NCBI GenBank assembly: GCA_949298665.1
Contig: CASFXO010000403.1
Span: 1 to 15,521, forward strand
Reading direction: 5' to 3'
DNA from: an uncultured Lentisphaeria bacterium
GTDB lineage: Bacteria; Verrucomicrobiota; Lentisphaeria; Victivallales; Victivallaceae
Length of the DNA stretch: 15,521 bases
Both the position numbers and the translations under genes were made by a program. The notes under the pieces are model-generated. The model did no database searches, was not told the origin of the DNA, and saw only the letters and a list, made by a program, of their open reading frames with translations. Positions 15,202 to 15,521 of the stretch are shown in pieces (position 1 is the first letter of the stretch; each line of letters opens with the position of its first letter).

Positions 15202-15521
15202 CTATCGGACGTCCAGCTCCAGCAGACCGGCCGCATTGCGGTAGAAGATCTGCTCCTTCTCCGTTTCCGAAAGCGGCAGCGAACGGACGAAATCCACCGC
15301 GCGTTTCTGATCCAGCCAGGGACTGTCCGTTCCGAAGAGAATCCGTTCCGCCCCGTGCCGCCGGATCATCCGCACCAGGTGCTCCGCGCCGACATTGAAG
15401 TCGCCGATCATCGCCAGATCCAGATAGACGGGCAGTCCGAGCAGTTCCTTTTCCACCTCGTCCCACATATCCATTCCGCCGAGGTGGGCCAGCACCAGCT
15501 TCAGTTCCGGAAAACGCCGGT
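15202..15521 (-). CDS. Amidohydrolase (metal-dependent hydrolase), C-terminal part, cut by window edge
   Basis: The last 105 residues of an amidohydrolase-2 type TIM-barrel protein; the 5' end lies beyond the right edge. The open frame runs unbroken to the edge, starting RRFPELKLVLAHLGG, so the GTG codon near 15495 is internal and not a start. Family signs are the strand-end histidine in LAHLGG, a DLAM-type segment, and the catalytic-type aspartate in RILFGTDSPW followed by the usual C-terminal helix with FYRNAAGLLEL. In the family these residues bind a metal and activate water. The substrate is unknown. It precedes dgt by 24 bases on the same strand and is probably co-transcribed. Confidence 0.88.
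   Translation of the reverse strand, partial: RRFPELKLVLAHLGGMDMWDEVEKELLGLPVYLDLAMIGDFNVGAEHLVRMIRRHGAERILFGTDSPWLDQKRAVDFVRSLPLSETEKEQIFYRNAAGLLELDVR

Noticed and set aside
15202..15495. A complete small gene starting at the GTG near 15495
   Set aside because: The frame continues upstream to the window edge with family-like residues (FPELKLVLAHLGG), so this is the end of a larger amidohydrolase.

Overview
The window looks like a chromosomal segment of a GC-rich bacterium, most likely a Lentisphaerota (Victivallis-like) relative. This is inferred from the gene families, not from a marker gene. The supporting signs are prepilin-type N-termini fused to short globular domains ending in an H-X9-DG motif, placed beside secreted LamG plus GH123/DUF4091-like proteins. 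There is also a GntR-LacI hybrid regulator and a secreted DUF4855-type protein. No RNA gene, CRISPR array, insertion sequence or phage gene was seen. All genes except tpx lie on the minus strand.

Region A (1-8042, read right to left) is a carbohydrate-use locus. It opens with an AraR-like regulator (start 7939) behind a perfect consensus sigma-70 promoter with an AraR-type operator over the start of transcription. Then come a large LamG-NPCBM-GH123-like protein, a pseudopilin, a second pseudopilin, a smaller LamG-GH123-like protein, and the first codons of another gene. Gaps are 6, 59, 2 and -4 bases, so the run behind the promoter at 6831-6836 is probably one operon. A hairpin pair that cannot fold together sits in the leader of the first structural gene. 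The likely picture is a sugar-responsive operon that makes exported glycan-acting enzymes together with pilin-like surface or periplasmic proteins.

Region B (8168-10007) is an overlapping trio: a nucleotidyltransferase-fold protein, a SAM methyltransferase and a P-loop kinase-like protein. Its substrate is unknown. It diverges from tpx across a 317-base spacer holding two long perfect dyads.

Region C: tpx (10325-10834, plus strand) encodes an atypical 2-Cys thiol peroxidase. It converges on a secreted DUF4855/F5-8C-like protein (10913-12886), with stacked GC hairpins between them.

Region D (12998 to the right edge) is a housekeeping run: an amidohydrolase (5' end outside the window), a dGTPase and MutM/Fpg. 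The last two both concern guanine nucleotides or guanine damage.
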